DNA of 64,000 bases from Pachypanchax playfairii (lineage: Eukaryota; Chordata; Actinopteri; Cyprinodontiformes; Aplocheilidae). Location of the stretch: assembly GCA_006937955.1 (NCBI GenBank), contig SSNP01000010.1, forward strand, positions 3,683,328-3,747,327, written 5' to 3'. Numbering within the stretch: the stretch's first letter is position 1; each line of letters opens with the position of its first letter. This document shows, one piece after another, positions 26,636 to 38,970 of the stretch. The translations under genes and the position numbers were made by a program. Below the pieces are notes generated by a model, which saw only the letters and a list, made by a program, of their open reading frames with translations, ran no database searches and had not been told where the DNA came from.

Positions 26636-26663
26636 AATGTTCCAGTCAAAGTCCAGATTTTAA

Positions 26664-27229
26664 CCTGAATAAAATGCTGACACAGAACTGAGAGCTGTTC
26701 CAAACCTCAGAACAGAAGCTGTGTTTATACAGAGGGGTCCAGAGTTATTCTGCAGTGATGTAGTGATAAGGTCACAGAAACCATGAATATTTCAATATAT
26801 TGCTGCTTGAAGATGTACTTATATTTTAATCAATTGTTTAAAATAATTTGTACAGAATTAATTCATCGTAAAAGTTAAAATAACAGTCTAAAGTATTTTT
26901 ATTTTTGATCATTTTGACAGTCTAAGAAGCTATTTGAAGTCGGCTGTAAATAATATAGATTGTAAAAACAAGGAGATTTAAACTGATATCCAGGATAGTA
27001 GTCGTTCTCTGCTCACACTGTGTTGCTGTTCTTTACACATTCACAAGTTTCTTTAGTGTTAATGACAGAAATGAAACAGCAGTTTGGATTTTAAAGAACT
27101 TATTTTCTAAATGTATATAGTGGTTCACAATAAAATGTAACATCATATACTCGTAGATTTTAAGAGTTTCATTGCTAGTTTTTTTCTCTGTCTATAGTAT
27201 TTTCTATTTGTCTGAGTCTTGCTACTCTG
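26664..27229. other. Non-coding, nothing recognised
   Basis: AT-rich sequence without convincing exons or repeats. Confidence 0.5.
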
Positions 27230-27515
27230 TCTAGATTTGATTACTGGGTTGGGAGACTCCAGCCTGTATTTATGCTGCTCTTTCTCTCTGGAGCCTCTTG
27301 CTCTTTGTGGCCTCTGCTCTCGGCTGATGGGAGCTGGTTGCCCGGCTCTGGGCAACAAGCCCTCGCTAACTGGGTTGACGTGTCAGAAGCCCCGCTGTCC
27401 TCTGCAGGGCTTTCAAGGCAGCTCACTCTCCTACTCTGGGTTATTAGTGTGCAGATCACTGGGGAATTGACCCAGGCTGTGCTGGTATTTGCCAGCTAAT
27501 TAGCATAGTTTCTTG
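27230..27515. promoter_or_regulatory. Candidate conserved enhancer island
   Basis: A sharply bounded GC-richer island in AT-rich DNA has four overlapping open frames on both strands, which is typical of non-coding constraint rather than one protein. It ends with the palindromic homeodomain-type GCTAATTAGCA (27496-27506), the same 11-mer as at 9433-9443. No domain is visible in any frame. Confidence 0.35.
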
Positions 27516-28112
27516 TTCTGTGGTTTTCTGTTTTTAACAGGCAGGAAACCAAGAATACAATCAAACCAACACTTTGCTTTCTGGATGTTATAGTTTAGTT
27601 GTTTAAGTGCAGTCCTCCCACCTTCTATGTAACAAGTGCATATAAACAAGAGCCAAGTATTTCATCAGGAAGCTGCTTGTTGTGCAAAACAGGGCAACCT
27701 TCTTACATTTAGAATAGCACATCATGAGAGATTGGAGCATATATGTCGTGTGTGTTTGCATACACATACACATTTACCATATTGGTCTAAAACTATTGTT
27801 CTTGTAAAGCTATTGCTGTTTTCCTTTTGGCAGTTATAGGCCTAATGTATGCAGCACAGCTCTGCATCGGTGTCTGTTTACAGTCACATGGCTGCATCCC
27901 AGAATCACGTAAGTGGCAGCGGTGTCACTGATAAGAGCTGTGTGCTGCGTACAACTTCACATGTACACACCATGGCTGTTTCTGTTACCAGCTGCTTTTA
28001 GCCCTTTTCCTGCCTCCATACTGCACAAACAGGAGCATCTGCCTTTAATATCTGGTCTTAAATGTAGTGAAAACTCAAACTTCCACTGTGTGGTAGCAGA
28101 TTAAAAGGCAGT
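27516..28112. other. Non-coding, nothing recognised
   Basis: No exon-like structure, RNA gene or clear repeat. Confidence 0.5.
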
Positions 28113-28215
28113 GGCTCATCCATCCATCTGTTTTCTGTACCCACCTGTTCCTCTTCAGGGTTGTGGGAGGGGGGGGGGGTACAAACAAGCATCACTCTCA
28201 CACTAATATCTGGGA
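28113..28215 (+). repeat. Common teleost interspersed repeat fragment
   Basis: CATCCATCCATCTGTTTTCTGTACCC followed by a GGGTTGTGGGAGGGG run and CTCTCACACTAAT matches a pattern (CATCCATTTTCT, ACCCGCTT, GGGTCGCGGGG, CACACTC) that recurs in many fish genomes. It is an incomplete copy. Confidence 0.5.
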
Positions 28216-30235
28216 TGATGGATCACCCCCCTAAGATGTAATACAGCTGCTCAACATTACAGTTTGAGTTTAAAGAGTGTTGGCCAGCGATCAGTGAAGT
28301 CAGTCAGATAAATCTCTGGAATTTAAAGATCGGTTTTAACTAAAGTTGCGAATCAATTGGCCTCATGACAACAGGGATAATCTTTTAAACCACAGCTGTA
28401 ATACAGTGTTTTTCCCTCCATAAGCTTTATAGGCTGCCAGCTCTTGATGGGAATCAGCTAAAGCCGTCTGTGTTCACCAGCTGGCTTTAAACTGTTTGTC
28501 TTCTGCCGAGGATGTTATATAGAGTATTTCTGAATCCACAAAATATAATATTTTTTTAAAGAAGATGTACTTTGATTACCTTTGGTGCTAATGTTTAAGG
28601 TTTTATGTCAGTTTGTTTGCAGATTTAGACTTTGTGTTCTGTGTACAAGTTGTAGTTATTTGTGTCGTAGCAGAAAGTTTCGCTGTGGCAGACTTACAGA
28701 CAACAAATAAACTGCTACATATATTGCTAAGATTTACACTTAGAGGAAGTTATAGAAATTAAATGAATATCTGCAGACTTCAGTCCTGGGCCGTGCAGTT
28801 CATATCTACACAGGTTGTGCTCAGTTTTGTGTCTCAGGACTCAGAATTGACCCCTCCAGGCTTCCAGCACAGATCCAGCAACTAGCTTTGGTCAGTAACA
28901 TCGTAGTTCTGCAAACTGAACAAAAGAGAGCCATGATGTTGCTTTAAACACTGTTATTAAAAATTTTAATCATGCTAGTGTTGAAATAGTGTACTTCCTG
29001 TAAACTCTTCTTCTGCTGTCTTGTTTTTTACGTTGCGACACCTGCCATTTACAGGGTGAACTGCACGAAGCAGCGTGTATTTCAGTGTAAATAAACTCTA
29101 CCATGTTGTCTCTGCAGCTCGCGCTCCCCAATGCACCAGGTAGCCTGAAAAGATAAATATGAGCCAAATCTAAAAACCTGTTGTTGTTTTTAGTACCCTT
29201 GACCGATTCATCGTGCAGCAGCCGTCTAAACCCAAAAAAACTTCATATCCTCCAGGTTGTTGCTGTTGAGGCAGCAGGACAAACAATGGAAATACAACAC
29301 CAGCTGATTCCATCCATGTTCAGATCAGACCTGCAGTCTGCACTTTGCTGTCTCCTGCACAAGCATGAAAAGACCAAATGTGCTCGTAGGCAGAAGATGC
29401 AAGTTGATTTAGAAATATCCCTATATCATCAAGAACCTTTTCAAAATAAAGTCTGGCATGTAGATTTGTTGCTGTTATGTTCTAAATATTTTATTTGTTG
29501 TTTAAATCACCTTGTTCCATATAAAGCAGTGAAAACTAACACCTGCCTATTGCATATTTAATAAAAAATAAACTTTTTAAAAGGAACCGTTTAAAGAGAA
29601 ACCTGCATTTAAAATGCACACAGCTTTTGTCCTCACTGATATATTTAATGTCTTTGTAAATATGCAGGAAGTTGTTTGTAACATTTCAAGACACAGGACA
29701 TTTTTATGTTGTTGCTTTTCTTCTGATCTAAACCCTCCACATGGAGGAAATGCTGCTCCAGGTTGGGAAAGTACAGCAGTACAGATACTTACGTAACAGC
29801 CAGTTGGTACGTGATTCTGTAATTCCTCTGACACATATCAGCTCTATAAATTCTGCATGTCGTTTACTCTGTTTTGTGTCCGTGTTTAGAGTCTAAACAT
29901 GCTTCTAACTAAAGTTCAGTCTGTTGGTGATGCAGCTCTCTATGATAACTTGGATTTTCCTTTGAGATAAACTCTATTTTTATGTTTGTTGATGATTTGA
30001 CTTCAGAGGATTGTGGAAACTTTGGTGGTTTGTTTTCTTTCCACAGTGAGTCATATCAGAAGGGGATGAAGAGCAGTGACGTCATCCATAATTTTATTAT
30101 AAAATAACACTCAGTTTGACTGAACTGTTACACTGGTTAGAAAATGTAAACATTTGGTCAGAGCTCGTCTGATGTGCTTTGTTCCTGAAAGACGGATTTG
30201 ATTTGTCTGACTCTGTTTCTTTTTGTTTCCAACAG
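28216..30235. other. Non-coding; probable intron or upstream region of plekhf2
   Basis: No coding exon recognised. At 29100-29150 an acceptor and a donor lie only about 22 bases apart (CTCTGCAG ... CACCAGGTAGCC), a possible non-coding micro-exon of the plekhf2 5' UTR. The final bases (TTTTTGTTTCCAACAG) form the plekhf2 acceptor. Confidence 0.4.
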
Positions 30236-30246
30236 GTGAGGCGAAG
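30231..30246 (+). promoter_or_regulatory. plekhf2: plekhf2 splice acceptor and 5' UTR segment
   Basis: The pyrimidine tract ending CCAACAG at 30235 is followed by 11 bases of 5' UTR before the ATG at 30247. The sequence before the ATG, GCGAAGATGG, has G at +4 and G at -3, a fair Kozak context. Confidence 0.75.
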
Positions 30247-30987
30247 ATGGTGGACCGGCTTGCTAACAGTGAGGCCAACACCAAGCGGATTACGCTGGTG
30301 GAGAGCTGCTTCGGCGCCGCGGGCCAGCCGTTAGCCATCCCGGGCCGCGTTCTGATTGGAGAGGGTGTCCTCACTAAACTCTGCAGAAAAAAGCCCAAGG
30401 CGCGACAGTTCTTCCTCTTCAATGACATCCTGGTTTATGGCAACATAGTTATCCAGAAGAAGAAGTACAACAAGCAGCACATCATCCCTCTGGAGAGCGT
30501 CACCATTGACACTGTACCAGACGAGGGCGAACTGCGCAACGGTTGGTTGATCAAGACCCCCACCAAGTCGTTCGCCGTCTACGCTGCTACAGCCACAGAA
30601 AAATCTGAATGGATGAACCACATCGGGAAGTGTGTGCGAGAGCTGCTGCAGAAGAGCGGCAAGTCACCGACGGGCGAGCACGCCGCCGTCTGGGTACCCG
30701 ACTCTGAGGCGTCTGTGTGTATGCGCTGCCACAAAGTGAAGTTTACGCCGGTCAGCCGCCGCCACCACTGCAGGAAGTGCGGATTTGTCGTTTGCGGTCC
30801 GTGTTCGGAAAAGAAGTTCCTTCTGCCCAGCCAGTCGTCCAAACCCGTTCGCGTGTGTGAGTACTGCTACACGATGCTGATGTCAGGAAGCCTGGGGCCG
30901 CGCTCGGATTCCATCAGCCGGCAGGGGTCAAACTTCAACAACTACACCTTGTCTGATGATGAAGATGAAGACGACAGCAGCGACTGA
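30247..30987 (+). CDS. plekhf2: plekhf2 (phafin-2), PH and FYVE domain endosomal protein, complete coding exon
   Basis: The 246-residue frame matches vertebrate PLEKHF2 throughout (human about 249). Known role of the family: binds phosphoinositides on early endosomes and affects endosome fusion, receptor traffic and autophagy-linked steps. A PH domain spans roughly residues 35-131. A FYVE zinc finger spans about 149-212, with all three signature elements visible: WVPD at 149-152, RRHHCR at 171-176 and RVC at 202-204. The eight zinc cysteines are at 158, 161, 175, 178, 183, 186, 204 and 207. The tail is acidic and serine-rich (SDDEDEDDSSD). The start at 30247 is the family's conserved MVDRL; the eight codons before it in the open frame are intron and 5' UTR. 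A strong acceptor (TTTTTGTTTCCAACAG) ends at 30235, so the coding sequence lies in one exon with at least one upstream non-coding exon. Nothing is missing from the protein. Confidence 0.96.
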   Translation: MVDRLANSEANTKRITLVESCFGAAGQPLAIPGRVLIGEGVLTKLCRKKPKARQFFLFNDILVYGNIVIQKKKYNKQHIIPLESVTIDTVPDEGELRNGWLIKTPTKSFAVYAATATEKSEWMNHIGKCVRELLQKSGKSPTGEHAAVWVPDSEASVCMRCHKVKFTPVSRRHHCRKCGFVVCGPCSEKKFLLPSQSSKPVRVCEYCYTMLMSGSLGPRSDSISRQGSNFNNYTLSDDEDEDDSSD

Positions 30988-32609
30988 AAAATGCCCGAAC
31001 TCTCTGCACTGAGGAGAAAATACTTTCCTTTCGTATTATTCCTTCTTTCTTTTCTCTTGCTGAATCATAATCCACTTTAAGAAGAATTTAATCTCTGAGG
31101 ATTCATTTAATAATTTAAATCCCTGTATCAACTTCTTCCACTAATTCCAGCTGGTATAAACACCTTCCTGAAAACAGGAAGTAATCAGTAAAAACAGGAA
31201 TGAATCGAAGGACCAGCTAAAGTCTGACTGTTCATCACATCTCAGTTCTTCTCTGATGCCTCTTAATTAGGCTGCAGATATTCACTACAAAAACAAAAGG
31301 TGCTAATGAGTCTTCCCGCTGCACTGTCCTCTTTAGTGAAGCTCTCCTTGATGTTTCTTCCTCATTTCATAAACGTAAACGAGGTGATAATTTGCTGTGG
31401 TGGCTGGGAAACAAAAAGTTGTTACTCCCTTCTCTCTATCACCTCTGCTGTCCATATTACACCCAGCAGGGCTGTAATGTAACAGATTCTGGCATTTTCT
31501 GCCTATTTTTGTACATTTATCTTCAGCTAAATGCAAAAAATCATTTATATTAATAACAAAATCTAGATATTACGCTAAACTTTTAGGTTTTCTATCAAAG
31601 CCGAGCAGAACGACTGAAGCTGGTTTTACAGAGTTTATCTTCCCTCACACAGTTTGAGTGTTCTCAATCCAAAAACTAACTGGAGCCTCTGCCTATACCG
31701 TCACGTAGTGCCTTCTGGAAAACTCTAGGTAGCGTTTAGTAAAGAAGAATGTCACCAGGCTGCAGGAAACATGGACTTCATGATGGGTTTGACTCTGAAA
31801 CACTGTGTTGGATGAGTTTGTGTGATTTTCAACCAACAAACACAAAAAGGTTCCATTTAGTTTCTCTCAGCTTTTCTGATTGTCAGTTCTAAGAAGAACC
31901 CAGTGCAGGTTGATTCTGATGTTCTGAATAGAACAGTGATGATCACAGAACAGTTCCTTAAGCGAACCGGTTCAGTTGATGAGAAAAAGCTATAAATAAT
32001 ACACCCGTTTGTTAGTCGGGGTTATTTAGCTCCACCGACTGCTGCTGAAAGGTTTTCTGACTAATACTGAGAAATTTAGTCCAGCTTTTACTCTCCTTCC
32101 TGCTTTATGAAGACAATCCTCGAGTGACCCGAACAAACAAGTCACAAAAACATTTTCTAAATCTGAACGTCCTCTGGATCCGGTTCTGTTTCCTTTTCAG
32201 TGCTTCTCTGATCATGGATCACGTGTTTTATCCTACATGTCTTTTTCTCCTGCAAACAAATTTTGGGTATCTGGATTATTACTTTGTGAAAAAATGAGCA
32301 ACTGAGTTGGATTGATGGGATTGGATCCAGGATGTAAGGAGGAAGATTTAAAGCTTCGGAGACACCTGGAGGATTTGTTTCTGCTCTTTAATTATAACAG
32401 ACTGTTTTATTGACTGATTGCAACTTAGTATAAAATGATAATATTGAAATGAAATAACAAAGTTCTTTAAAAGAGAGTAAAGAGTTCCTGCTTGTGCAGA
32501 TTGTTTACCTTCAGTCCGTCTGTGAAACGTCATGTTCAAGAGGTTTCACAGTGTTTTACTTTTCTAAATTCTCCATGTTCAGCAGTCGAGTTTGTTTTCT
32601 GGACTGAAC

Positions 32610-32639
32610 GACAGGAAGTCAGTGTGGAGACTTCCTGTC
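32610..32639 (+). other. Perfect 11-bp stem, 8-base loop hairpin
   Basis: GACAGGAAGTC (32610-32620) and GACTTCCTGTC (32629-32639) are exact reverse complements around the loop AGTGTGGA. In the plekhf2 transcript this would fold as a stable stem-loop. Each arm also contains an ETS-type AGGAAGT site, so an inverted ETS pair is an alternative reading. Confidence 0.6.
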
Positions 32640-34282
32640 TGTGACTCCTCCTCCAGCTGCTCTGAGGTCAGATAGCTACATGGAGTCGTAAAATGAACAC
32701 GCCTCATCTGAACTCTGCTCCTCTGGGAGCTCACACCGCCATCCTTCCTGTCATTTAGCCCACCATGACACCGTCTCTAGATCACATGATGCCGAGTGTG
32801 ACATGAGTCATGTGATCCCTCACTGGACCAGGAAGTGAAAAGAGGTGTGGGTGAAATTGGAACAAACTACCTGTTGCAGCCTGCAGAAAGTAACTCATGA
32901 GTTACTCCCCAGATGTTTGAGCTCAGTTTCTGTTAAAAATTCTATTTCCTGAAACTTCTCTGAAAACTTGTGAGAAAAAAAAAATAATTAGAAATTTCAA
33001 GCATTAAATTCTTTAAATAGGACAAACAGAATAATTTATAACGAAAGAAGGATCAAATATTTCATCAAAACAGACTTAAAAGTTTTTCTTTCGTGTTAAA
33101 AAATCTTTTAAATAGGAACAAATTTTGTAAAATTCCAAGTAAATTAGCAGCAGGAGTCGCAGCAGATTTTCCTCTTTAATCAGGTTTTCCTCTTAAATAG
33201 AAGTGAAACGATCCTCGTAGTTCCAGACGTCCTTGTTTAGTGATATTTACAGTTTGTTGTTTTGTTAAAGACAGTAAACATCGGTGGATTTGATTATTTC
33301 TTTCTGCTGTTGTTCATCCAGTTGAGTTGAAGTTATTTGACATATTTTAGGGATTTTTCTCTCAGTTTGCTGCTGAGTTGGAATGAAACTCCTCGTATGA
33401 CTGTCTAAAAGTAAAAGTGATTTCTGATCAGATTTGCGAGTGTTTTTGGGAGAAACAATCATTCCGACGAGCAGCTCGTCTGATGATGTCTGTGTTTTAC
33501 TGTAACTGGCATTAAGTCATGCTCAGCGGATGAAAGAAAGGGATCGTTTTTTTCCTTTTTGTTTTTATTTTATTGAAATGTTGCTGCAATATCTGCTTCC
33601 TGTGTGATTGGAGTAATTATTAGTTAATGATCACTAACTAACTGACCTTTATAGTTACTGTGTTAGAGGTCCAGGAGCACAGAGTCGGGCCTCGTGTTGC
33701 TGTTTGACTCAGTGGTTCTGGTCTGTTTTGGGTTGTTCAGATCTGAGATGTCCCTTGTCTCTGCTGGTCCTCATCTCCTTCCTGTCATCTGTAAAATTGT
33801 AAAATCCCAGACAAGTCATCAGCTGGCTCAGAATCCTGATGAATTTTGGACTTTTTCATGCACGTCTCAGTTTCCCACTTTTATTTGTATAAATTGTATT
33901 TTGGTCAAATTAGAGAAACAGATCAACAATCAAATAACATGAAACCAAGTGTAACATCTGAGACAAGAGATTTTTTTTTTCCCCAGATGAAGTCCCAAAG
34001 CAGAGGATAATCTGAGATTATTACCTGAGCAGCCTGGTTATCTGAGAGTAATGACACTATTCAGCTTGTTGTGTTCAACTCTGAGCAAAATGTTGAAAAT
34101 AAGGTTCGTCTCCTTGATTAAGATTTTTAATAACATTTATGTTGCTTTTTTTTAACAGCACAGCTTTGATTATGATGATGACGCATGTACACAAATCATA
34201 CATGTAATTTGATTTTCATTGTTATGTGGAGGGTTTCTGTTCAATAGGTTGGTGATGAAACGAGCTCAAAGAAAACTGTATT

Positions 34283-34288
34283 AATAAA
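34283..34288 (+). terminator. plekhf2: Candidate poly(A) signal of plekhf2
   Basis: A canonical AATAAA hexamer on the gene strand about 3.3 kb after the stop. Use of this site is inferred from position only. Confidence 0.3.
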
Positions 34289-34300
34289 CATTTTCAACAG

Positions 34301-37300
34301 CCTCTGCAGCGCCGCGTCTTTTACTCCAAACTTCAGTGTTTCTGTCGAGTTGATCGCCACAATCACACGCCGGGGCTGTTTTCAAACACAATCAGTGCTG
34401 GTAAATAACCATAAACTGTCAACTAATAGTAAAACTGTAAATAGATTTAAGCCGGTTTGTTCAGTTTATATTCTGGATCTTGTATTTGACGATTATTCAC
34501 TCGTATAATTCTGTTTCTGCTTCAGTTGAATCGCAGCTGAAGCCCGTCGGAGGGATTTTTTGGTAGAAAAAATAAATTTACTTTTCCAGCGTGTGAATTT
34601 TATTGCAGTCTGTGATTTCATTGCATGAGTCTGACTGTGTAAGCAGGGAATTAAAAGGTTGTTAAATGATTTGAGCTGTAAACTGTTGCACTAAAATTTA
34701 ACTCGGTCAACTTAATGAAGGTATTTTGATCTGGAAGCAACTTCCTGTTAACATATTTAGAAATTGTCCCTCATGAAGAGTCAAGCTGTAAATAGCTGTA
34801 ATAATAAGACGTTTGTCTGAAAAGGGACAGAAACAGAAAACTTTCTCTTGTAGAAGCTGCAAAATGAAAATCAGCCGAGTTTCTGTTCTGTTTTATATTG
34901 ATGAAGTGAGAGAAGACCAGAAACGACCTGCAGCGTCCATGTTGCTCACGGTGTGACCGTCGTGTTGACGTCATTCTGAGAAGATTCAAATAAGAGCTGC
35001 AGATCCAGAGAGCCTTATTTACTTCATCGGAGAGACAGATGTTGGATTTCTCAGATTTTGATTCCCAGTCTTTGTCTAGTCTCGTAGAAAGTCATATATC
35101 TTAGTTTTTTGGGGGGTTTTGTATGCATTTCCATTTTTAGAGTTTCTTTAAGGCAATATCTACTACTTGCAGAATTGTTTCTTTTTTTTTATTGTATAAA
35201 GTTTAACTCATGTTTTCTCTTCTGGGTTATTTTGGGAAACTTACAAAAACAAAGTACATCAAATGTTTTTAAAGCCAATTTTGCACCAATATGTTTTTAA
35301 AAAGTGATGAACTTTTAAACTGTTTTATAAATTCTTATTGACGAGTTTGTGTCAAAGCAGGTAAAAGTAAATGAACCCTTGACTGTTGAAATGAACAGGA
35401 TTCATTCACCACACTATTTGACCCTCTTATTTTTCCTCCTAGAAGAGTTTGAGTTTAAATCCTTTAAATGAAACTACATTCAAACTGATATATTTGTTCA
35501 TTATATTTTATTAAATTAACCAAAAAGGATTGTAACATTTACCTGAGGTTACTCAGCTTTATTTTATTAACTCAACAAAAAGCACAATTTGTTATTAACT
35601 GTGTGGTGCGTTTATGGAAGGATTAAAATTGAGTTCAGTAAATTATCAAATTCTTAATCCTGATTTTTTGTTTATTTGCAATTAAATGTTCACTAATTAA
35701 AGAAAATCAATGTTTATGTCTGAATACAAAAACCATGAACTTGGTTGTGATATAATTATTCATCACACTCCAGTTTTTAAGAACCAGCCAGGTCTAAAAG
35801 TTAAAATGCTAATTTTGCGTAGACAGCTGGTGCCACACAGACACCCAGCGGTGCTGCACTGCTGCTCCTGAGAATTCTAATAAAATAAAAGCTTTCATGG
35901 CCAGCGAGGGGAAACTAACTGTCCCTTCTGCTTCAAAACAAATCACAACCAAACCCAAAGTTCACGCAATAAATATTAATATTCTAATAATATACAGCCA
36001 GCAGATACTTTGAACGCTGCCGCAACTCCCTCGACACTTCCATCCAAGTTTCTACTAAACTGAAGGAGAATACTAAGAAGCTAAAGTTTGGAAAAACATT
36101 TCATTTATAAAAAATTAATTTTGGTTGTGAAATTTTTGTATCGACTAGACATACTTTTACCAAGAATTTAGATTTTAGGAGAAGTCTTATCGTTTTACCC
36201 CAAAAGAAGTTTGTTTCAGCTACAAATTATATAGGAGAAAATACCAAAAGAAGGCAATAAGTTTTTGAACCAACTTTATTCTCTAGATTTATGCTCAACA
36301 GCAGTCTGTATAGTATGTAGCATCTTTATTCACATTAGAGATACTGCATAACAAATAAAGTAAACTTAAGAGAACAAGCAGAGATATTAGGTGAAATCCA
36401 GAGTCATGAAATAGTAATAACTGATGTAAACAAACAAACCAGATCAGAAACCTGCAGGTTAGATTATAACACAAATTTAATCCCCATGTGAGTAAACTCA
36501 GAATAAAAGATTAAAAACATCAATTAGAAGATAATATACCTATTATAAGATATATTAAACCTGACTGTTTAAAAACCGTTTCAGATGTGAAATATTCAGA
36601 AATCAAAGTAGAATTTGTTCTGCAGCTGAAATTTACGGGGTGAACCGGAACGCATCATAAAGACTGACTCTGATCGCCACTGGGAGGCGCTGTTTCACAC
36701 ACGGAGCTCATGCGAAGTAGTACAGCAGCTCACCTGTGTACCTGAGTTCAGGTGTTTCATTTAAAACGCACCTGTTAGACAAAATTCACATTATGAAGGA
36801 AATATAATTGTATTTACTTTAATGTTTCCATTTTACATCAGAACTGACCCTCAAGCAGCACAAATATCTGTTTAACTTTTCAGATCAACCTTACATTTAA
36901 CTCTTTCCCTCCTGAGTGAGATGTTGTTATTTATGTATTTACTCAAAATTCTATAAATAGTTATTTAGTTTTGAAGATATACATATTGTACACAAAAACC
37001 AAAAGATGGACCATCTGACCTGGTTCTGCTGTCATTAAATTCACAGTTTGAATCACTGCTGATCAAGATGTTTTCTTAGTTCTTTCAGGATACAGAGAAA
37101 ACATGGAAGATGCAGCGGTATCTGCTCGGACAGGCTGCTTCTTCGGTCCGTTTCTTCTCAGATCAATATGTTTAAAGTAGCTGATTATTTTTCTCTTGGA
37201 TTTTAAACCCTCGGTGTTACCTTAAAGTTCAAACGGTCTGCTGCATCTCTGTGAGTGGCAGGTAAACGAAGCGAGCAGTCGCCATTAGGAAGCTGATAAT

Positions 37301-38474
37301 GGAGGATAATTGCAGTAATCATACTGGTTATTTCTGAGGGATCCTAATCCTGCATTACACCAGAGCTGGGTGATAAAACTTCAGGTCACACAGAGGTCAT
37401 GTACTCTAATTACACTCAGCAGCTCTGAAAAATCACAAAAATTGGATTTACTTAGTATTAAACTCTCTGCTTGTTGCAGTTTTTCTTCAAAAATTGGAGT
37501 TAAATTTACAGTCAACTGTGAGACAGTTGAAAAGATTCAGATTATTTTAGCTGGATTAACCTGGATTTTACCTGAATTTGTGTCAATTCTAAAAACAAGT
37601 GGAACTCCGGCTGCGACATTAAACAGTTTCTCATTCTGAGTTTTTCTCTTCAGTGTCAACTAATGAGAAACAGTTTTTAAAATAACTGTCAAATGAAAAG
37701 TCTGATGGACTTTCTGTTGTAATAAACGTTTAGTTTCAGGGTTTTTTCATGTTTAAACTATTTTAAGGTCTTTTTAAACCTTTTTAAACCTATAAAATTC
37801 TTTGGTTGTGTAAAAGCGTCTGTAATTAATTCTTTTATCTCCTCCTCTGTGCTCGAACCTGAACGCTGCGTGACTTCAGTTGCTGAGTAATTGTTCAATT
37901 TTAAAGTGAAGGAACAATTTCATGTTTCAGGGAATCTGGAGGCGCCGCCGTGAATCCCAAAACAAACCCGTGACCTTCACCTCAGAGTCAGGACAGAGAC
38001 GGTTCTGACCCCCCCCCCTCCCACACACACATTATTATGCATCATAAAAAGGATGAACTAAAAGTACATCACTACAGCATCATTAAACAACTTTTTTTCT
38101 GAGTTAATCTCATACAGATGAAAAGGTTTAATGTGATCACATCACACACCTTTACATTGGGACTTCTTATCCTCCTCCTCTTCATCTCTAAAAGCCCCTC
38201 GAGGGTTTAGTGGTTGTTTTCATGTTGTTTAAACCTCTCAGTGCTTTTTGGAACCTAATTCATGTTGCATGATACATTTAGGGTCTGGTGAATTAAAGGG
38301 GACATCAGGACATTATTTCATTGAACACAGCATCAGTTTTTGTTGTAAAAAAGCTGAAAGGTCGAGCATTCGTTAAAGAAATGATCATCAGCTGCTGCCT
38401 CTAAGAGTTCTCCACTCCTAAAACTGACTGCTTTAAAGCTGTTTGATTGTTTTCTCAGCTTGAATTGGATCCAT
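34301..38474. other. Intergenic, nothing firmly recognised
   Basis: AT-rich. A GC-richer patch at about 36640-36760 (with CGCCACTGGGAGGCGCTG) and a block at 35820-36060 may be repeats or regulatory. No exon recognised. Confidence 0.45.
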
Positions 38475-38475
38475 T

Positions 38476-38970
38476 TTATTATCTGTAACTGTCACGTTTT
38501 GTAATATTTAAGTGTTTGGACCCAAACGCAGGAGATGAGAGCCAGGGGTAACAACTGAAAACAACAAAATAATCAGGAAACAAACTTACTTTTAACAGGA
38601 ACTGGGAGGAGCAGCGGTGGGATAAATCCAAAAGTGAGACGAGCACCAGACAAAGAAGGAAACTAAAAGTGCAGCTTTTATACAAACTGAACACAAAGAG
38701 GCTAACGAGACATAACAGGACACAGCTGAGGAGAGAGAGAGAGAACAAGCTGGTGAGAGACACAAGGGAGCACACATGGTGTCAAAATAAAAGCAGAACA
38801 GGAAGGGCTGAACAAGAGGAACAAAGGAGGACATAACAGGAAGGAGGAACACATAACCCCTAAAACAATCCCATAACTAATCCTAGAGAAAAATAAGACC
38901 ACAATAGAAGAAAGGAGGAAAAAACACTCTGAATTAAACTAAAAAACCCTGAGACACGACAGTAACAGTA
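38476..38970 (-). mobile_element. Non-autonomous transposable element with imperfect terminal inverted repeats
   Basis: The + strand left end CTGTAACTGTCACG (38484-38497) matches, with three mismatches, the reverse complement of the right end, CTGTTACTGTCGTG (from CACGACAGTAACAG at about 38956-38969). Between them lie purine-rich sequence and phrases such as GACCCAAACGCAGGAGATGAGA and AAAAAACCCTGAGACACGAC, which I remember as hallmarks of a common teleost repeat. On the minus strand it gives T/C-rich hydrophobic frames that are not genes. Confidence 0.55.

Larger units (their letters stand above)
30988..34300 (+). other. plekhf2: Probable plekhf2 3' UTR
   Basis: No stop-free exon follows the plekhf2 stop. 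The first strong poly(A) signal context I noted is AATAAA at 34283-34288, giving a UTR of about 3.3 kb. Long 3' UTRs are usual for this gene, but the end is inferred and an earlier site is possible. The region holds the perfect hairpin at 32610-32639. Confidence 0.45.

Noticed and set aside
1..30235. ndufaf6, the human neighbour of PLEKHF2 on the other side
   Set aside because: I looked for convincing exons upstream of plekhf2 but recognised none. It may lie outside the window or have moved.
38479..38902. Hydrophobic, leucine/serine-rich minus-strand frames resembling membrane proteins
   Set aside because: They are translations of the purine-rich strand of a repeat element. Three overlapping frames have the same character.
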